Positions 61,193 through 64,000 of a stretch of 64,000 bases of DNA are shown here, one piece after another. The stretch lies in NCBI RefSeq assembly GCF_000165795.1, contig NZ_CM001022.1:1583812-1647811 (forward strand), given 5' to 3'. Position numbers and translations under genes: made by a program. The stretch is from Aminomonas paucivorans DSM 12260 (GTDB taxonomy: Bacteria > Synergistota > Synergistia > Synergistales > Synergistaceae). Each line of letters begins with the position of its first letter. Position 1 is the first letter of the stretch. The notes beneath the pieces were generated by a model, which was not told the origin of the DNA, did not search any database, and saw only the letters and a program-made list of their open reading frames with translations.

Positions 61193-62536
61193 ATGACACA
61201 GGAGACGGTGCGGGTGCGTTTCGCCCCGAGCCCCACGGGCTCCCTGCATATCGGCGGAGCCCACACGGCCCTTTTCAACTGGCTCTGGGCGCGCCACAAC
61301 GGGGGACGGTTCGTCCTGCGCATCGAGGACACGGATCGGGAACGCTCCACTCAGGCCTTCGAGGAGACCATCCTGGACGGAATGCGCTGGATGGGGTTGG
61401 ACTGGGACGAGGGCCCCGACGTGGGGGGAGCCTTCGGACCCTACCGCCAGTCGGAGCGCCTGGACCTGTACCGGAGCCATGCCGAGGAGCTTTTGAATCA
61501 GGGTGTGGCCTACGAGGAGGACGGGGCGGTGCTCTACCGCATCCCGGCAGGGCTCCGCCTGGGGTTCGAAGACCGGGTGTACGGGCACATCGAAGTGGAC
61601 AGCGCGAAGGCCTCGGTGAACCAGGACGGGTCCATCAAGGACATCGTGATCCTCAAGCGGGACGGCATGCCCACGTACAACTACGCCGTGGTGGTGGACG
61701 ACCACACCATGGGCATCAACTGGGTCATCCGGGGGGAGGACCACGTGATCAACACCCCGAAGCAGCTCCTCCTCTACCGCGCCCTGGGGTGGGAACCCCC
61801 GTCCTTCGCCCATCTGCCCATGATCCTGGGAAAGGACAAGAAGAAGCTCTCCAAGCGCCACGGGGCCACCAGCGTCTTCGAGTACCACGACCTGGGCTAC
61901 CTGCCCGACGGAGTCTTCAACTTTCTGGCTCTCCTGGGATGGTCCCCGGGGGAAGACCAGGAGATCCTCTCCCGGGAGGAGGCGGTGACCCTCTTCGATC
62001 TGGGCCGGGTGACCAAGCGAGCGGCGGTTTTCGACCTGGACAAGCTGAACCACGTGAACCAGGAACACCTGAAGAGAATGGAACCCCACCGGCGCCTCGC
62101 CACCATCCGCCCCTTCTGGACGGAACTGGGGCTGGATCCGGACCGTTTCGAGGATGTCTATCTGGAAAAGGCCCTCACCCTCCTTGCCGGTCGGGGACAG
62201 ACCACCCGCCAGCTGGCGGAGTACACGGACTACCTCCTGAGCTTCGACGCCGTGACGACCCGCTACGAGGGAGGGGATCTGACGGAGGAGACCCGATCGC
62301 GCCTGCGACCTTTCTACGATGCCTGGCTGACAGGTTGCCGCCCCTGGGAGGGAGAGACGATGGAGGCCTTTGCCCGGACCTGGTCCGAGGAGAAAGGGCT
62401 GTCCCTGAAAGAGATCGCCATGCCCCTGCGGTGGGCCCTGACGGGGCGGAAGGTGAGCCCGGGGGTCTTCGAGGTGGCCCAGCTGCTGGGGCCGGAGGAG
62501 TGCCGAAGACGCCTGGAGCACTACGGTCTGGCCTGA
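61193..62536 (+). CDS. gltX: Glutamyl-tRNA synthetase
   Basis: Class I synthetase of 447 residues. The HIGH-type motif is SPTGSLHIGGAHTALFNW and the KMSKS-type motif KKKLSKRHGAT. RIEDTDRERS and YNYAVVVDDHTMGINWVIRGEDH are typical. It is shorter than most (465-490): the section after GVAYEEDGAVLYRI lacks the cysteine-containing zinc knuckle and part of the connecting peptide. The ATG follows AAAGGAGG. It is divergent from polA; TATAAT (61101-61106) and TATACT (61158-61163) in the leader are possible -10 elements without clear -35 partners. Confidence 0.95.
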   Translation: MTQETVRVRFAPSPTGSLHIGGAHTALFNWLWARHNGGRFVLRIEDTDRERSTQAFEETILDGMRWMGLDWDEGPDVGGAFGPYRQSERLDLYRSHAEELLNQGVAYEEDGAVLYRIPAGLRLGFEDRVYGHIEVDSAKASVNQDGSIKDIVILKRDGMPTYNYAVVVDDHTMGINWVIRGEDHVINTPKQLLLYRALGWEPPSFAHLPMILGKDKKKLSKRHGATSVFEYHDLGYLPDGVFNFLALLGWSPGEDQEILSREEAVTLFDLGRVTKRAAVFDLDKLNHVNQEHLKRMEPHRRLATIRPFWTELGLDPDRFEDVYLEKALTLLAGRGQTTRQLAEYTDYLLSFDAVTTRYEGGDLTEETRSRLRPFYDAWLTGCRPWEGETMEAFARTWSEEKGLSLKEIAMPLRWALTGRKVSPGVFEVAQLLGPEECRRRLEHYGLA

Positions 62537-62571
62537 GGCAGAGGGGAAAGCGGGCAAAAGCAGGAAAGCAC

Positions 62572-62609
62572 AAGGGCGAGGCTCCCCCCAGGGGAGCCTC
62601 GCCCTTTTT
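62572..62609 (+). terminator. Intrinsic terminator of gltX
   Basis: AAGGGCGAGGCTCCCC (62572-62587), three-base loop, GGGGAGCCTCGCCCTT (62591-62606) and TTTTT: a 16-pair stem with T-run. It may also end the convergent asparaginase transcript. Confidence 0.93.
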
Positions 62610-62632
62610 CGGCCGCCCCTCTTCCCTTCCCG

Positions 62633-63661
62633 TCAGGAAAAGGTCTTCAGATGCCGGGACAGCACGTCCTCCGGAGCCTCGGGACGCGCCAGCAGGGCGA
62701 AACATCCCAGGGCGTGGACGAACTCCAGGGGGCTGTCCATCTGGCTGAAGACCCGAAACCCCGACCGGCTCAGGGAAGCGATCCCCACGTTCCGGTAGGC
62801 TCCCGGGTTCTTGAAATCCCCTTCCGCCTGGCTGCACGCCAGGATCAGGGGTTTGCGATCCCTTTTCGCGTAGGTCTCCTCCACCTGCCGCAGAAGACGT
62901 TGGGGCACGTTGCCCGCCCCGTAGCCCACCAGCCCCAGCACCTCTTCGTCCCCCCGAAGACAGAGCCCGCACCCGGGAAAGCAGAAGTGCCACCCCATGC
63001 GGGAACAGACCGCACGAGCCGTTTCCGGGGTGTGGGCAAGCAGCGCCCGCAGGTCCTTCCCGGGGTTCCAGGTCTTCTTGGGGTGCTCGAAGGAGGAGGA
63101 AAGCCCCCACTCGGGGTTGAAGTACACGGGGATGCCGTTGGTGGAAACGAAGGCATCGGGGTGGCTGGCCCGGGCCTTGTGGGCTCGAGCCCCGGGAATG
63201 AGCTTCCAGTTGAAGTACAGCCACACCCCGGGAAAGGAGGAGCAGAGGACCTGGGCCGCCCCCCGAAGGTTCACGCTCCCGTCCTCGGGGGTGAAGTCTC
63301 GGGTGAACTGGCTTCCCGTGAGCACCACCGAAACGGGCACCCCCGCGAGGCACAGGGAAAGCCACGCGGAGGTATAGGCCATGGTGTCCGTGCCGTGGAG
63401 GATCAGCACGCCCCCACACCCTTCCTCCAGGGCCTCCGCCACCTCCCGGGTGAGGGCCACCCAATGCCCCGGATCCAGGTCGGAGCTGTCCAATCCCGCC
63501 TCTCCCCAGAGGGAACGGAAGAGGGGGACCACGCCCCTCTCCCGAAAGAAGCTGTCCAGCAGCCCCACCAGGGAGCGGGCCGTAGCTCCGTCGGGCTCCG
63601 CTCCTCCCTCCCGGAAACCGCTGGCGATGGTGCCTCCGGTAAGCAGGACCCGGACGTTCAT
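62633..63661 (-). CDS. L-asparaginase (asparaginase/glutaminase family)
   Basis: 342 residues. The two catalytic threonine motifs are present: VLLTGGTIASG near the N-terminus and LILHGTDTMAYTSAW near residue 85, with the later Lys of the second triad in VVLTGSQ..., as in type I enzymes. LVGYGAGNVP and ILACSQAEG match the C-terminal subunit interface region. No signal peptide, so cytoplasmic. It hydrolyses asparagine to aspartate and ammonia. ATG 63661 overlaps the ferredoxin stop by four bases (ATGA), so it is part of the operon entering from the right. Confidence 0.93.
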   Translation of the reverse strand: MNVRVLLTGGTIASGFREGGAEPDGATARSLVGLLDSFFRERGVVPLFRSLWGEAGLDSSDLDPGHWVALTREVAEALEEGCGGVLILHGTDTMAYTSAWLSLCLAGVPVSVVLTGSQFTRDFTPEDGSVNLRGAAQVLCSSFPGVWLYFNWKLIPGARAHKARASHPDAFVSTNGIPVYFNPEWGLSSSFEHPKKTWNPGKDLRALLAHTPETARAVCSRMGWHFCFPGCGLCLRGDEEVLGLVGYGAGNVPQRLLRQVEETYAKRDRKPLILACSQAEGDFKNPGAYRNVGIASLSRSGFRVFSQMDSPLEFVHALGCFALLARPEAPEDVLSRHLKTFS

Positions 63662-63993
63662 GGCTTCGGCCCGGAATCCACCACCACCTGCTCCCGACGA
63701 TCCGTCCCGGAAACCAGGCACTCTCGGGTCATCCAAAGGCAGGACACGGGACAGATCTCGGTGCACTGCTCGCAGAAGCAGCAACGATCCACGTGGATCC
63801 GGATCTTCTTTTCCTCGGGAACGAACTCAATGGCGTTGGCGGGGCAGACCTTGATGCAGAGACGGCAGCCGATGCACTTTCCCCGGTCGTAGGCAATGCG
63901 CCCTCGATAGCCCTCGGGAGGCTCCACGGGGGGACACAGGGACCGCTTCCCCTCCGCCACATCCCGCAGAAACCCGCACAGGCTCTCGGGCAT
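63658..63993 (-). CDS. 2[4Fe-4S] ferredoxin-type subunit (NuoI/EchF/MbhN-like)
   Basis: 111 residues from the ATG at 63993; the true start could lie beyond the window edge, seven bases away. PPEGYRGRIAYDRGKCIGC is followed by CIGCRLCIKVCP and CCFCEQCTEICP, eight cysteines in two CX2CX2CX3CP motifs. This pattern, with the YRG lead, is seen in the small electron-transfer subunit of group 4 membrane hydrogenases and complex I. It probably belongs to a larger operon to the right; the partner complex is not visible. Confidence 0.85.
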   Translation of the reverse strand: MPESLCGFLRDVAEGKRSLCPPVEPPEGYRGRIAYDRGKCIGCRLCIKVCPANAIEFVPEEKKIRIHVDRCCFCEQCTEICPVSCLWMTRECLVSGTDRREQVVVDSGPKP

Positions 63994-64000
63994 GTGCTTC

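Overview
The window is GC-rich, densely packed bacterial chromosome. About 55 protein genes and seven tRNAs are visible, with an RNase P RNA. The gene set suggests an anaerobic, diderm, amino-acid-fermenting bacterium: a nine-subunit V/A-type ATPase with a sodium-type c-subunit motif, a SurA-like chaperone, a meso-DAP-type MurE, asparaginase, a LysE-type exporter and a hydrogenase-type ferredoxin. Gene order and composition resemble Synergistota (Aminomonas/Thermanaerovibrio-like). This placement is an inference from gene content, not from a database search. GTG and TTG starts are very common, and many genes overlap by 1-23 bases, so start sites were chosen mainly from Shine-Dalgarno spacing.

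Region 1 (1-22465, minus strand) is one nearly gapless division and cell wall (dcw) cluster: mraZ-rsmH-ftsL-ftsI-murE-murF-mraY-murD-ftsW-murG-murC-murB-ftsQ-ftsA-ftsZ. It runs on into a radical SAM gene, a SPOR-domain gene, two different moeA genes (one fused to a substrate-binding-protein-like domain) and moaA, which leaves the window. Three GTGG boxes at 10-base spacing, the expected MraZ operator, lie directly upstream of mraZ. There is no ddl gene between murB and ftsQ. Just upstream are rnpB (minus strand) and a divergent cheR.

Region 2 (23831-33267, minus strand) holds a hexapeptide-repeat (gamma-carbonic-anhydrase-like) gene and the complete V/A-ATPase operon in the order H-I-K-E-C-F-A-B-D. 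The operon has a clear promoter and an intrinsic terminator.

Region 3 (33312-43600, minus strand) carries tRNA-Gly, rlmB-like, uvrA, uvrB, ftsH, hpt, tilS and a four-gene tRNA operon (Leu, fMet, fMet, Met). uvrB runs 74 bases into uvrA.

Region 4 (43691-53060) contains a HisC-like protein that has lost its PLP lysine, followed by a YerC/TrpR-like regulator. On the minus strand follow lon-like-nth-DUF362/ferredoxin and a cold-shock gene, then clpB on the plus strand.

Region 5 (53071-64000) has a beta-hydroxyacid dehydrogenase, a dienelactone-hydrolase/MFS pair, an Lrp/LysE pair, tRNA-Ser and tRNA-Arg, a SurA-like gene, polA, gltX, an asparaginase and a 2[4Fe-4S] ferredoxin at the right edge.

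Most genes are core housekeeping. The least ordinary items are the lysine-less HisC paralogue with its putative regulator, the Lon-like protease with a degenerate P-loop, the tandem MoeA/MoeA-PBP pair inside the dcw transcription unit, the radical SAM gene next to ftsZ, the HDS motif in PolA and the zinc-less GltX. No mobile element, CRISPR array or phage gene was seen.
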